DNA of 64,000 nt from Clostridiales bacterium (GTDB lineage: Bacteria > Bacillota > Clostridia > Peptostreptococcales > Anaerovoracaceae), in assembly GCA_022773945.1 (NCBI GenBank), contig JALFNS010000048.1, positions 1 through 64,000 of the forward strand, given 5' to 3'. The notes under the pieces were generated by a model. That model did no database searches. It was given only the letters and a program-made list of their open reading frames with translations, and had not been told where the DNA came from. A program made the translations under genes and the position numbers. This document shows positions 8,900-21,156 of the stretch, in pieces; the stretch's first letter is position 1; every line of letters starts with the position of its first letter.

Positions 8900-10051
8900 T
8901 TACTTGAAGCTTTTGAAAGTATCTCCTGCTATGATTATCTTCTGGATTTCGCTGGTGCCTCCCGATGAGATGCAGGCCATGGCATCACGCAGGTATCTGC
9001 CTGCAGCGTACTCGTTGACAACGCCGTAGCCTCCCATGAGCTCGATGGTCTTGCGGGCGCACTCGCAGGCCTTGTCCGTAGCGTAGTACTTGGCCATTCC
9101 GAAATCGATGGTTGCCGGCTTGCCCTCGTCCTTGGTAGCAGCGGCCTTGTAAAGCATCAGTCTGGCTGATTCGTATGCCACTCTGATGTCGGCAACGTGG
9201 AACTGTATTGCCTGAAGCTTGGCAATCGGCTTGCCGTAAACGATTCTCTCGTTGGCGAATTTCACCGAATCCTCCAGGCAGGCCCTGAGAATTCCCGTGG
9301 CGATGGCAGCCATGCTGGCTCTGCCCACCTCGCCGATTTCCTTCATGGCGATAGGTGTTCCCTTGCCCACCTCGCCGATGAGGTTGCTCTCCGGCACTTT
9401 CGCGTTATTGGCGATGAGCTCGCCTGTCATTGAGCCTCTCAGCCCCAGCTTGTTCTCTTCTCTTCCCGGCATGAAGCCTTCGGTTCCCTTATCTATCATG
9501 ATAGCGGAGAATGTGGCGCGACCTCTCTCGTCCTCGCCGGTTTTGCAGGTGAGAATCGGGTGGTCAGCGCAGTGCGAGTTTGTGATGAAGCACTTTCTGC
9601 CGTTAATTACCCACTGTCCGTCAACGAGCTCCGCTGTGGTCTTCTGTCCTGCCACGTCGCTGCCGCCGCCCGGTTCGGTTACCGCCAGCCCGCAGATTGA
9701 AGTTCCGGCGCACATGTCCGGCAGATACTTCAGCTTCTGTTCTTCTGTCGCAAAATCCAGTATGGCCGCCATTCCCAGCTGGTGGGTGAAAACCATCATT
9801 GCCAGTCCCGCAGAGTATCTGGCGATTTCCTCCAGCGCCATAACTCTCTCCGTGTGTCCCAGGCCTACGCCGCCGTAGGTCTCCGGCACGAATACGCCCA
9901 GGATTCCCATCTCGCCCAGCTTAGGCATGAGCTCAACGGGCGTGCGGTTCTCCTCGTCCCACTCGGCCGCATAAGGAGCCACCTCCTCCTTTATAAAAGT
10001 CACGAATGCGTCTCTCAGCATTTCCTGTTCTTCTGTAAATTTGAAATTCAT
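8900..10051 (-). CDS. acyl-CoA dehydrogenase
   Basis: FGMAKYYATDKACECARKTIELMGGYGVVNEYAAGRYLRDAMACISSGGTSEIQKIIIA. Confidence 0.93.
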   Translation of the reverse strand: MNFKFTEEQEMLRDAFVTFIKEEVAPYAAEWDEENRTPVELMPKLGEMGILGVFVPETYGGVGLGHTERVMALEEIARYSAGLAMMVFTHQLGMAAILDFATEEQKLKYLPDMCAGTSICGLAVTEPGGGSDVAGQKTTAELVDGQWVINGRKCFITNSHCADHPILTCKTGEDERGRATFSAIMIDKGTEGFMPGREENKLGLRGSMTGELIANNAKVPESNLIGEVGKGTPIAMKEIGEVGRASMAAIATGILRACLEDSVKFANERIVYGKPIAKLQAIQFHVADIRVAYESARLMLYKAAATKDEGKPATIDFGMAKYYATDKACECARKTIELMGGYGVVNEYAAGRYLRDAMACISSGGTSEIQKIIIAGDTFKSFK

Positions 10052-10071
10052 GTTTTCCTCCTTATTCTGCC

Positions 10072-10488
10072 TTATTCCATTATCTCCCTGAGTTCATCTA
10101 TAACGTTCCTGATATGCCTGCTCAGGCCGGTCTCCGCCACGCTGACCACGTGTATGTGACAGCGGTTTATGGGCAGAAGCACCTTGTGAGTGTGACTGCC
10201 GCCTATGGCCTGGGCCATTGCAGGCGAAAGCTCGCCCATCATGGAATTGGCGCAGAGGATTCCCACCACGCCTATGACCACGTCCACGTGCTCCATATTA
10301 TGTATTATGGCGTTCTCGCCCGTGGCGCCTTCCGTGGCTCCTGCCTTGAGCATCTGCCCTGTAGCCAACGCGTTGGTTCCCAGAGCCAGAATGTACAAAT
10401 CAGGAAATGCCTTCCGCACTTCCTCCACGACGGCCTTTCCTATGCCGCCGCCCTGTCCGTCAACAACGGCAATCTTCATATCTTTCAT
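10072..10488 (-). CDS. DUF3842 family protein
   Basis: MKIAVVDGQGGGIGKAVVEEVRK...ALGTNALATGQMLKAGATEGATGENAI. Confidence 0.8.
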   Translation of the reverse strand: MKDMKIAVVDGQGGGIGKAVVEEVRKAFPDLYILALGTNALATGQMLKAGATEGATGENAIIHNMEHVDVVIGVVGILCANSMMGELSPAMAQAIGGSHTHKVLLPINRCHIHVVSVAETGLSRHIRNVIDELREIME

Positions 10489-10577
10489 AGTATCTCCCTT
10501 CAGAGTTTCCTTAGGAGTTATTTTACAACAGAACCGTCACCCGCCGCAACGCCCGTTAAACGTAACCACTTCGATTT

Positions 10578-10856
10578 TCTGACAAAACAACAAAATCAAC
10601 GCCCTTCTTTGTCAGAGCGCTGAGCTTGATTCCATTGAATTCTGACAAACTCCTACCGATAAGATGGATGCTTTGTCAGAACAGCGGAGGGTGACATGGT
10701 AGATTTCTCCTAACTCTCTCTAGATTCATCTTTCAACACTTCCTCTGATTGAATTTCCTGACAAAGCATATCGCAAATTCACGATTCTTGTCAGAAAATC
10801 CCTTAGCTTAGAGTCAGAGTCTGACAAAAAAATTGTGAGAGGAGTGATTTTGTCAG
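10578..10856. repeat. word array 2: four inverted-word units of 37-40 bp (TCTGACAAA-N19-22-TTTGTCAGA)
   Basis: Units at 10578-10616, 10641-10680, 10757-10795, 10820-10856. Confidence 0.88.
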
Positions 10857-10906
10857 AAATCTCCGGACACCGTGCCTTCAACCTTGTGCTGATACAAAAC
10901 AGGGGC

Positions 10907-12373
10907 TCAAATCATCCTTATTACCCTGTGACTCACGTGATTGACCATAGGCAGATCGTGGGCTATGAAGAGGACGGCCAGTCTTCTTGATGCGGACAGT
11001 TCCCTAAGTAGGTGAACAATCTGCGCCTGGGCGGTAACGTCCAGTCCGGTGAGAGGTTCATCGGCCACTATGAGGTCCGGTTCACAGATGAGGGCTCGGG
11101 CAATCGCCGCCCTCTGTCTCTGTCCGCCGGACAGGCGGTAAGGATGTCTGCGCCTCAGCTCCGGATCAAGCTCGACGGCCTTCATGGCCTCGCTGACTTT
11201 GTCGCGAATCTCACTGCGCGAGAATCCGCCCCTTATCACCAGAGGCTCTGCTATTATCTCCTCCACAGTCATCTTATCGTTAAAGGCGAACCCTGTATCC
11301 TGGAATATCATCTGAACCTCGGCACCCTCCGCCATGCGTATACTGCCTGCATCCGGCTTTTCCAGGCCCATGATGCAGCGCGCCAGAGTGGTTTTGCCGC
11401 AGCCGGACCGGCCGACAAGACCGACAACCTCGCCGGCTCGAATCTCCATGGAGAAGTTCTCCAGCACCGCAGCTGCGGCCTTCCTGCCGGATCTGTAGGC
11501 TTTAGTGAGGCCTTCCACTGAGAGTATCACATCGCCCGGCACGCTTCCGCCCCTGTGGTTGTGACCTCTGTCTCTGCCGTAATCCAGATATCCGAGAAGC
11601 TTCTTCGTGTACTCGTGAGAAGGGTGGGCGAAAACCTGCTCCACAGGCCCGGTCTCCAGGATTTGCCCGTTTTTCATTACGGCGACGCGGCTCGCCATCT
11701 CCTCCACCAGACTCAGATCGTGGGTGATGAAGATCATGGCCATGCCCATTGACCGGCACACATCCCGCAGCATGGTGAGAATCTCGCCTTGAGTCTCCTC
11801 ATCCAGTGCCGTAGTCGGCTCGTCTGCCAGAAGGAGCTTCGGTCCCGCGGCAACTGCGACGGCTATGGCTATACGCTGTCTCTGCCCGCCGGAAAACTGA
11901 TATGGTTTTCGCGAGTAGGACTCCGCCCCGCCGGGAATGTGCAAAAGCTCCAGCAGTTCCACAGCCTTCTCTCTGGCTTCCTTCCTGCTGATTCCTCCGT
12001 GTATTCTCATAGACTCGGCTATCTGCTCGCCGACTCCGAAGGCAGGGTCCAGACTTGTCATGGGATCCTGAAATACCATGGCCGCATCACGTCCGCGGCA
12101 GGCGTTCATCTCTTTTTCGGAGGCGTGAGTTATATCCCGCTCCTTCAGGAATATGCTTCCCGCTTTGATTCGTCCCCGGGAACATAGAATGTGGAGAATG
12201 CTTTTGCATAACACTGTCTTACCGCAGCCCGACTCCCCAACGAGAGCCAGGGTCTCCCCCGGCGCCAGGCCGAGGGAGACCCCTTTGACCGCCACTGACT
12301 CCTCCGGTCCGTCTCCGAAGGCAACCGTCAGATTGTCAATCCTCAGAATTTCATCCATTACTTGATTTCCCAC
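10907..12373 (-). CDS. ABC transporter ATP-binding protein, two fused ATPase domains (oligopeptide/nickel type)
   Basis: Two Walker A (GESGCGKT, GRSGCGKT) and two LSGGQRQR/FSGGQRQR signatures. Confidence 0.92.
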   Translation of the reverse strand: MGNQVMDEILRIDNLTVAFGDGPEESVAVKGVSLGLAPGETLALVGESGCGKTVLCKSILHILCSRGRIKAGSIFLKERDITHASEKEMNACRGRDAAMVFQDPMTSLDPAFGVGEQIAESMRIHGGISRKEAREKAVELLELLHIPGGAESYSRKPYQFSGGQRQRIAIAVAVAAGPKLLLADEPTTALDEETQGEILTMLRDVCRSMGMAMIFITHDLSLVEEMASRVAVMKNGQILETGPVEQVFAHPSHEYTKKLLGYLDYGRDRGHNHRGGSVPGDVILSVEGLTKAYRSGRKAAAAVLENFSMEIRAGEVVGLVGRSGCGKTTLARCIMGLEKPDAGSIRMAEGAEVQMIFQDTGFAFNDKMTVEEIIAEPLVIRGGFSRSEIRDKVSEAMKAVELDPELRRRHPYRLSGGQRQRAAIARALICEPDLIVADEPLTGLDVTAQAQIVHLLRELSASRRLAVLFIAHDLPMVNHVSHRVIRMI

Positions 12374-13905
12374 TCGTCAATATTGTGAAAGATTCCCACG
12401 CCGTGATGGCCGAGAACCGTGTCCTCAGTGATTCCGGTGATGTTGTCCGAACCCGCATAGATGGCATCCACGTAAGCTATGAATGTATATGCGGGATCGG
12501 CCGCGAGCACCTCCTGGAAGCTGCTGTAGAGCTCTTTGCGCTTATCATTGTCCTCAGTTTCTCTTGCCTCCTGAAGGAGACTGTCAACCTCTGCATTGGA
12601 ATACGCGCTGTAGTTGGCTCCCTTGTCCGTGCCGAACACCTTGTAGGTGTGATCGTCCGGATCGAAAGGGCTTCCCCATCCGATAAGGAATGCCTCCTGA
12701 CCCGCCCAGTCAGTCTCCGCCGGCGAGTCAACGCTCACGTCCAGACCTATGTCGTTGAAGTTCTGGGCACAGATTTTAGCCATATCGATTCGAACCTGAT
12801 CCCCCTGAGTGCAGTTGATAGTGAAGCTGAGCGTTCTGCCGTCTTTCTCGTATATGCCGTCATCATTCTTCGACCAGTCGGCCGCTTCAATAAGCTCCAC
12901 GGCCTTCTCCGGATTATAGTCATATTTCTCTATGTTTTCGTTGCAGTACTCCCCGGCCTGCAGAGGTGAATATGCCACCTCTCCGTGTCCCAGAAGCACT
13001 GAGTCGATTATTGCCTGTCTGTCAACGGCGTAGCTGAGCGCTGCCGGCAGTTCAGGATTCTCCTGCCAGAGACTGTTGTTGAAATTGTACATGATGCCTC
13101 TGTAGTCGGCGGTGCTCATCTCGTAGACTTTGAAGCCCTCCCTGCCTCTGAACTTGTCCTCGGACTTCGGCGTGATCTGAGCGAAATTCAGCTCGCCCGA
13201 CTCCAGCTGGAGAGCTCTGGCATCTGTGTCCTCAACAATTTTGAAGACCACCTTGTCTATATTCGGTTCGCCTTTGTAGTAGTTGTCGAACTTCTCCATG
13301 GTGATGCTCTGTCCCATGTCCCAGCTGACCAGCTTGTACGGTCCCGCACCCACAGGATTCTGATTGAAATCCGAAGTGGTCATGTCTTCTCCCTCGAGGA
13401 GATGCTTCGGCAGGATACCGATTGTCAGGTAGTCAAGCATAGCCACATTAGGTGCCTTGAGCTTAATATTCACATGGAGCTCGTCAGGTGCATCCACGGC
13501 CACCACATCCTCGAAATTGGAAGCGTTCTCGGACCCGTTGTCAGGATTCATAATCGCCTCGACGGTGAACTTCACGTCCTCGGAGGTGAGAGGTTCTCCG
13601 TCATGAAAGGTCAGCCCCTCTCTCAAAGTGAATTCATAGGTGTTAGTAGCCTCGTCGAAATTCCACTCCTCAGCCAGAGCCGGCACGATATCGTTGTTCT
13701 CGTCGTGAGCCGTGAGCCCGGCGAAAAGCAGAAGATTAATCTCTCCGTGTTCGAAGAGAGCCGGGTTTATTGCGGTATAGTCGCCGCTTCCGTAGACAAG
13801 AGTGTTCCCATCATCCGCAGCCTTGTCTCCGCCGCATGCTGTGAAGCAAAGGCACATGACCACAGCCGCAAGCACGGCCGTAAGTGCTTTAATCGTTTTT
13901 TTCAT
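12358..13905 (-). CDS. ABC transporter substrate-binding lipoprotein (family 5)
   Basis: Lipobox LCFTACGG; FTLREGLTFHDGEPLTSEDVKFTVEAIMNP. Confidence 0.92.
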   Translation of the reverse strand: MKKTIKALTAVLAAVVMCLCFTACGGDKAADDGNTLVYGSGDYTAINPALFEHGEINLLLFAGLTAHDENNDIVPALAEEWNFDEATNTYEFTLREGLTFHDGEPLTSEDVKFTVEAIMNPDNGSENASNFEDVVAVDAPDELHVNIKLKAPNVAMLDYLTIGILPKHLLEGEDMTTSDFNQNPVGAGPYKLVSWDMGQSITMEKFDNYYKGEPNIDKVVFKIVEDTDARALQLESGELNFAQITPKSEDKFRGREGFKVYEMSTADYRGIMYNFNNSLWQENPELPAALSYAVDRQAIIDSVLLGHGEVAYSPLQAGEYCNENIEKYDYNPEKAVELIEAADWSKNDDGIYEKDGRTLSFTINCTQGDQVRIDMAKICAQNFNDIGLDVSVDSPAETDWAGQEAFLIGWGSPFDPDDHTYKVFGTDKGANYSAYSNAEVDSLLQEARETEDNDKRKELYSSFQEVLAADPAYTFIAYVDAIYAGSDNITGITEDTVLGHHGVGIFHNIDEWEIK

Positions 13906-13917
13906 CTGTATTTCTCC

Positions 13918-14727
13918 TTATATCAGTCTGTCTCTCGTATTTATTCTCCTGAGATATTCTCCCGTCTCGGTTATGCATATGAGGGTCACCACCAGGAAGG
14001 CTCCCGGTATAAGGATGATCCACCATGCTCCTGTGAGCATGGCACTCCGGGACAGGGACATGAGACTTCCCCAGGATATGATCTCCATAGGCAGTCCCAG
14101 ACCCAGGAAGCTCAGTGTCGCCTCCGTAGCTATGGCCCCGCCTATATTCGTCACTATCATGTACATTATCGTCGGCATGAAATTCGGCAGAAGGTGGCGT
14201 CTCACTATGTAGAAGAATCCGCCGCCCATGGTTCTGGCCGCCATGACGAAGCCGGAATCTCTCAGATCCCGCACCTCGCTTCTCACCATCTTGGCCACCG
14301 CCATCCATCCGGTGATGCCGATAATCACCGATATGGACACTACCGTGGCTTCTCCTGCTATTGCCTGGAGGAACATGACGAAGAGAATCTGAGGCACGCT
14401 CATTAGTATCTCGGTGAATCTCATCATCACATCATCAACTCTCGAGGATGCCAGTCCCGCCGCCGCTCCGTATATCACGGCTATGACCGTGGATATAAGT
14501 GTCGACAGGAGTCCCACTATGAGGGATACTCTGCCGCCGCACCATATTACGGAGAAGAGGTCTCTGCCCATTGTGTCCGTTCCGAAGATGTGTCCCTCGC
14601 CGGGCGGCCGGCTTATCTGTGTAGTATCCATGTAGTAGGGGTCTCCTCCCGCCAGGACATCGCCCAGCAGGCAGCCTGCTATTATGAGGGCCAGTATGCT
14701 CAGTGATATTACAGGTACCTTTCTCAC
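13918..14727 (-). CDS. ABC transporter permease (DppC-like)
   Basis: GHIFGTDTMGRDLFSVIWCGGRVSLIVGL; GTG start overlapping stop of upstream gene. Confidence 0.88.
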   Translation of the reverse strand: MRKVPVISLSILALIIAGCLLGDVLAGGDPYYMDTTQISRPPGEGHIFGTDTMGRDLFSVIWCGGRVSLIVGLLSTLISTVIAVIYGAAAGLASSRVDDVMMRFTEILMSVPQILFVMFLQAIAGEATVVSISVIIGITGWMAVAKMVRSEVRDLRDSGFVMAARTMGGGFFYIVRRHLLPNFMPTIMYMIVTNIGGAIATEATLSFLGLGLPMEIISWGSLMSLSRSAMLTGAWWIILIPGAFLVVTLICITETGEYLRRINTRDRLI

Positions 14728-15677
14728 AGCATCTGCCCCCTTTCCTCCTCGCGCTCCGGTGAAAGATAACGGTTCAGTATCTGGGCCAGTATGTTGGCGG
14801 TAATCACCACGATTCCTGTTATCAGACATATGAGCATGAGCATGTTGTAATCGTGATACTGAGCGCTCTCCAGACCCAGCTTGCCGAGGCCCGGATAGGA
14901 GAAGACTATCTCCACCACATAGGCGCCGCCCAGCAGATGGGGCAGGAATATGGCCGCTATGCTTATTATTGAGGGCAATATGTTTCTCAGACAGTGCTTG
15001 TAGATAACGGCGTTTTCGCTGAGGCCTTTGACCTTGCACATGAGAACGTATTCCTTGCCCATTTCCTCAATAAGTCTGTTTCGTATGAGGTAGGCGCAGT
15101 ACCACAGGTGCGATATGACTATAGACGCCACGGGAAGTACGAGGTTCGCCGCCGTGCCTGTGCCGCTCTGAGGCAGCCAGTGGAGTGTCACGGAGAATAC
15201 CAGTATGAGAATGAGAGCCACGAAGAATTCCGGAACGCTTCCCGCAGCCACTCCTATTCTGCATATAATCCGGTCCGCCACCTGTCCTTCTCTTCGCGCG
15301 CAAAATACGGCAACGGGAATTCCCAGTGCGAAAATGAATACCAGCGAAGCTACGGTAAGCCATGCCGTGTTGCCCCAGACCTGTCCTATAACGTCGACGA
15401 CGGGCTGTCTGTACTGGTAGGATATGCCGAAATCCCCGTGAAGAGCATCTCCCAGCCACCTGAAATACTGGGTGATGAGAGAATCATCCAGGCCGAGCCT
15501 CTGCCGGGCGCTCTCCAGCTGCTCCGGGCTCATGCGTTCCACAGCTTCTCCGTAATATGCGCGAAGCGGATTTCCCGGGGCGATTCTCGACACAAAAAAC
15601 ACTATGACAGACATGACAAACACGGACAGTATGAGCTGCCCGATTCTTCCCGCTGTGAATGTCACCTTGTCCCGCAT
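14724..15677 (-). CDS. ABC transporter permease (DppB-like)
   Basis: RIAPGNPLRAYYGE...HLLGGAYVVEIVFSYPGLGKL. Confidence 0.9.
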   Translation of the reverse strand: MRDKVTFTAGRIGQLILSVFVMSVIVFFVSRIAPGNPLRAYYGEAVERMSPEQLESARQRLGLDDSLITQYFRWLGDALHGDFGISYQYRQPVVDVIGQVWGNTAWLTVASLVFIFALGIPVAVFCARREGQVADRIICRIGVAAGSVPEFFVALILILVFSVTLHWLPQSGTGTAANLVLPVASIVISHLWYCAYLIRNRLIEEMGKEYVLMCKVKGLSENAVIYKHCLRNILPSIISIAAIFLPHLLGGAYVVEIVFSYPGLGKLGLESAQYHDYNMLMLICLITGIVVITANILAQILNRYLSPEREEERGQML

Positions 15678-15793
15678 GTCCTGCCGCCTTTCGCACAAAA
15701 AATAAAAGAAGATCATTCCTGATCTTCCTGATCTTCAAATGAAGGCTTCCTGCCTCCGGTTGGTTTATATATTAACAGATGCCGCCTCTTCTG

Positions 15794-16861
15794 TCAAATC
15801 CTGCGGCGTATCCGTTTCCATGCCACGCATCCCACGAAGATGAATCCTATATATCCGCTGAGAGTGTAGACGATTCCGATAAGATCCGCGAAGGGCAGAA
15901 GTCCCAGCAGGAAGGCAGCTCCGCCTGCGCAGGCGGCGAAAATGATGCCTTTGCGCGTTCCCTGAGTCACGAACTTGTCGCATACGGTCCACATCATGGC
16001 GCTGCAGGATGAGAATATTCCCATGATGAGAATGATGCTGAAGACTGCGCCCAGAGCGACGGAAATCTTCTTCGTCAGGTAGAGCGTCGGCACGTCGAGA
16101 ACCGCCGTGCTGCCGATGTCCGTGAGCATGGCGCTGTTCATGAGCAGCACCGCCGCCATGAGAACCACCGTGCCGATTGTGGCGCCGGCGACCGCCTCGC
16201 GCCGCGTCGCTCCCGTGGCTCCGAGAGCGGAGTAGTATGCCGATCCGCCCGTCAGGTTGTAGCTTATGTAAAGCAGTCCCGCCAGCCACCACTGACCCAC
16301 AGGCTGTTTGGCCTCCATGGCATCGCTTATGACAGCCGCTTCACTTATCCCGTCAAAGTCACGAATCACGGTCACTGCCCCAACGAATACGGTGAAAGCG
16401 ATTATAACCGGGCCGATGAAGGATACAATCTTCACGAAACGCTGAAAGCCTATGACGTATGACAGGAATGCCAGCGCGGCCATAATCAGGGCTCCCACGT
16501 AGTGGTTGATTCCGAAGTACTCCTTCAGTGTGGCGCCCGAGCCGGAGATGAGAATCACCATGCCGGCGAAAAGGCTTATAGGCAGATACCAGGAGTAGAA
16601 CACTCCCAGCTTCTTACCGCAGAAAAACCCGAAGTGATTGTACTCCGGGTCCTCTCTGTGCTTCTGTCCTGCGCCCAGGATTCCGGGTCCTATTATGAGG
16701 AATCCCGCCAGGTTTATAAGGAGGAGAATGAAGCTTTTGTAGCCGTAGCAGGTATAAAACTGCATTATCTCCTGTCCCGTGGCGAATCCCGAACCCATTA
16801 TCCAGGCCACGTAGGCGCCCATTATTTTCAATATGTTGCCGAATTTAGTTTCCTGTTCCAC
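15794..16861 (-). CDS. YkvI-like membrane protein
   Basis: [25 protein letters not shown]; about 10 TM segments. Confidence 0.75.
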   Translation of the reverse strand: MEQETKFGNILKIMGAYVAWIMGSGFATGQEIMQFYTCYGYKSFILLLINLAGFLIIGPGILGAGQKHREDPEYNHFGFFCGKKLGVFYSWYLPISLFAGMVILISGSGATLKEYFGINHYVGALIMAALAFLSYVIGFQRFVKIVSFIGPVIIAFTVFVGAVTVIRDFDGISEAAVISDAMEAKQPVGQWWLAGLLYISYNLTGGSAYYSALGATGATRREAVAGATIGTVVLMAAVLLMNSAMLTDIGSTAVLDVPTLYLTKKISVALGAVFSIILIMGIFSSCSAMMWTVCDKFVTQGTRKGIIFAACAGGAAFLLGLLPFADLIGIVYTLSGYIGFIFVGCVAWKRIRRRI

Positions 16862-18353
16862 TTATCGAATCCTTTAATATAACGTCGTGGGCACCGCCCT
16901 CAATTATGCTTGTAGCCGATACGAGTGTGAGCTTGGCGTCTCTCTGAAGGTCAGGTATCGAGAGGCTGCCGCAGTTGCACATGGTGGATTTAACCTTCAG
17001 CAGTGACTGTCTCACGTTATCGCTGAGAGGTCCTGCGTAAGGCACGTAGGAATCCACGCCTTCCTCGAATTTCATGCCTGCATTGCCGCCCAGGTCGTAG
17101 CGCTGCCAGTTTCTGGCTCTGGCCGAGCCCTCGCCCCAGTACTCCTTATAGTAGTTACCGTTTATCTGAATCTTGTTCGTCGGCGACTCGTCAAATCTGG
17201 AGAAGTATCTTCCCAGCATGAGGAAGTCGGCACCCATGGCCAGTGCCAGTGTCATGTGATAGTCGTAGACGATTCCGCCGTCGGAGCAGATCGGAATATA
17301 TATGCCCGTCTTCTCGTAGTATTCGTTTCTGGCCTGAGCAACCTCGATAACGGCTGAAGCCTGTCCTCTGCCGATACCTTTCTGCTCTCTGGTAATGCAA
17401 ATGCTTCCGCCGCCGATTCCTACCTTGATGAAGTCGGCTCCCGCCTCAGCCAGGAAGTCAAAGCCTTCCTTGTCTATGACATTGCCGGCGCCAACCTTGA
17501 CAGAGTCGCCGTACTTGCTTCTTACCCATGCCAGCGTGTCAGCCTGCCACTGTGAATATCCTTCACTGGAGTCTATGCAGAGCACGTCCGCGCCCGCTTC
17601 AACCAGGGCCGGCACTCTCTCCTCAAAGTCTCTCGTGTTTATTCCCGCACCTACAACATATCTCTTGTCCTTGTCCAGGAGTTCGTCCGGATATTCCTTG
17701 TGTGCGATGTAGTCCTTCCTGAAGACGAAGTAAAGGAGTCTGCGGTTCTTATCTATAACAGGGAGGGCGTTGAGCTTGCAGTCCCAGAGCATGTCATTGG
17801 CCTCGCTCAGGGAAGTTCCCTCCTCCGCATATGTGAGTTTCTCAAAAGGCGTCATGAATGTTTCGATTTTCGTGTCCATGGACATTCTGCTGACTCTGTA
17901 GTCACGGCTGGTCACTATTCCCACCAGTCTTCCCTCGGCAGTTCCGTCCTCTGTTACCGCCGTGGTGGAGTGTCCCGTTCTCTCCTTGAGCTCCAGCAGA
18001 TCCGCCAGCGTCTGATCCGGTCTGATGTTGGTGTTGCTTCTTACGAAGCCGGCCTTGTGATTCTTGACCTTTCTCACCATCTCCGCCTGACTTGCTATCG
18101 GCTGTGAACCGAATATGAAGGATACTCCGCCTTCTCTTGCCAGTGCGATTGCCAGCTCGTCACCGGACACCGATTGCATTATGGCCGATGTCATAGGGAT
18201 GTTCATAGTTATTGCCGGTTCCTCGCCTTTTTTGAACCTGGTAAGCGGAGTTTTCAGTGATACATTCTCGACTCTGCATTCCGCGGACGAATAGCCCGGA
18301 ACGAGCAGATACTCACTAAAAGTTCTCGACGGTTCTTCGAATATTTTTGCCAT
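16845..18353 (-). CDS. guaB: IMP dehydrogenase
   Basis: [28 protein letters not shown] region, [27 protein letters not shown]. Confidence 0.92.
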   Translation of the reverse strand: MAKIFEEPSRTFSEYLLVPGYSSAECRVENVSLKTPLTRFKKGEEPAITMNIPMTSAIMQSVSGDELAIALAREGGVSFIFGSQPIASQAEMVRKVKNHKAGFVRSNTNIRPDQTLADLLELKERTGHSTTAVTEDGTAEGRLVGIVTSRDYRVSRMSMDTKIETFMTPFEKLTYAEEGTSLSEANDMLWDCKLNALPVIDKNRRLLYFVFRKDYIAHKEYPDELLDKDKRYVVGAGINTRDFEERVPALVEAGADVLCIDSSEGYSQWQADTLAWVRSKYGDSVKVGAGNVIDKEGFDFLAEAGADFIKVGIGGGSICITREQKGIGRGQASAVIEVAQARNEYYEKTGIYIPICSDGGIVYDYHMTLALAMGADFLMLGRYFSRFDESPTNKIQINGNYYKEYWGEGSARARNWQRYDLGGNAGMKFEEGVDSYVPYAGPLSDNVRQSLLKVKSTMCNCGSLSIPDLQRDAKLTLVSATSIIEGGAHDVILKDSISGTGN

Positions 18354-18458
18354 GATGCCTCCTGTTTTCTATAACCAATATCTATAATATTTCTCTCTAT
18401 TTAATTCTTCATTATAGCGGTTTAAGCGGGGGCTTGCAAGGGGTTTGCGGTAATAATT

Positions 18459-18669
18459 GCAACAGCTCACATGACAAAGGGAGCGGGGCGTTGCGGCCTA
18501 AGTCCTCGTCGCAGGCAGCTGTCGGTTCCTCTCTCGCCGCCCGCCTGTTCGAACACGGGAAAACCCCGTGCTTCTCACCACGGCGTGTCGGCTCGCGCCG
18601 TCACACAGCTGCAGACTGCTCCTGCGGAAGCGGCCGCAACGCCCGCTCCCTTTGTTATGTGATTGTTGC
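18459..18669. other. 211-nt GC-rich structured element closed by ~38 bp imperfect inverted repeats (ncRNA or MITE-like)
   Basis: Left arm gcaacagctcacatgacaaagggagcggggcgttgcggcc pairs with right arm ggccgcaacgcccgctccctttgttatgtgattgttgc; internal hairpins. Confidence 0.7.
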
Positions 18670-18707
18670 TCTTCTCGCTTTGTCAAAACACATTGAAATT
18701 ACCTCAG

Positions 18708-18919
18708 ATGGACAAATTACTGTCCATTCCTTTAATTCTTATTCGAAATGGACAATCACTGGCAAGTCTAGATCCATATTTTTACATTTATTGTCCATTT
18801 GTTATAAAACGTAGGTGAAATGGACAATTTTCCAGAGAGTGTTTGTCCATTTAAGGATGAAATCTCATAATTGGACAGAATATTGTCCAATTCACTAATT
18901 CTGCTCATAATTGGACAAT
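18708..18919. repeat. word array 3: nine copies of (A)TGGACA(AT)/(AT)TGTCCA(T) in alternating orientation
   Basis: Words near 18708, 18721, 18748, 18790, 18820, 18843, 18870, 18882, 18910. Confidence 0.82.
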
Positions 18920-18958
18920 CTTATATGGGTACACCACGTTAGGCGGCGGGCCATCGAA

Positions 18959-19025
18959 CATTCGCCTGCGCGTCTGTATGTGATGCGGCTTTTTCCGCAG
19001 CACATACAGACGTGCAGGCGAAATG
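18959..19025. repeat. 31-bp near-perfect hairpin
   Basis: cattcgcctgcgcgtctgtatgtgatgcgg / ccgcagcacatacagacgtgcaggcgaaatg with 6-nt loop. Confidence 0.8.
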
Positions 19026-19045
19026 AACGCTGTACTGCTGTCACA

Positions 19046-19077
19046 CAAAAAGAGCTGCCGCTTTCGCGACAGCCCCT
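19046..19077 (-). terminator. groL terminator
   Basis: Minus strand ggggctgtcgcgaaagcggcagctcttttt. Confidence 0.65.
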
Positions 19078-19100
19078 TATTAACAGGTATTATTCTGTCA

Positions 19101-21024
<1,924 letters not shown>

Positions 21025-21087
21025 TCTGTCATCTCCTTTTTAATTCTTAACGAGCAAAGTCATTAATACCCGCCCTTTATTTTCTTG

Positions 21088-21114
21088 TTAGCACTCGTTC
21101 TTTCTGAGTGCTAA
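21088..21114 (-). promoter_or_regulatory. CIRCE operator (HrcA site)
   Basis: TTAGCACTC-N9-GAGTGCTAA, perfect consensus, upstream of groS. Confidence 0.97.
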
Positions 21115-21156
21115 CTATAATTTACAACTTCTCCGCAAGTTTGTCAACAGTGTTTC

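Noticed and set aside
10617-10756. A fifth, degenerate unit in the 76-nt gap of array 2
   Set aside because: No convincing word pair found at the expected positions.
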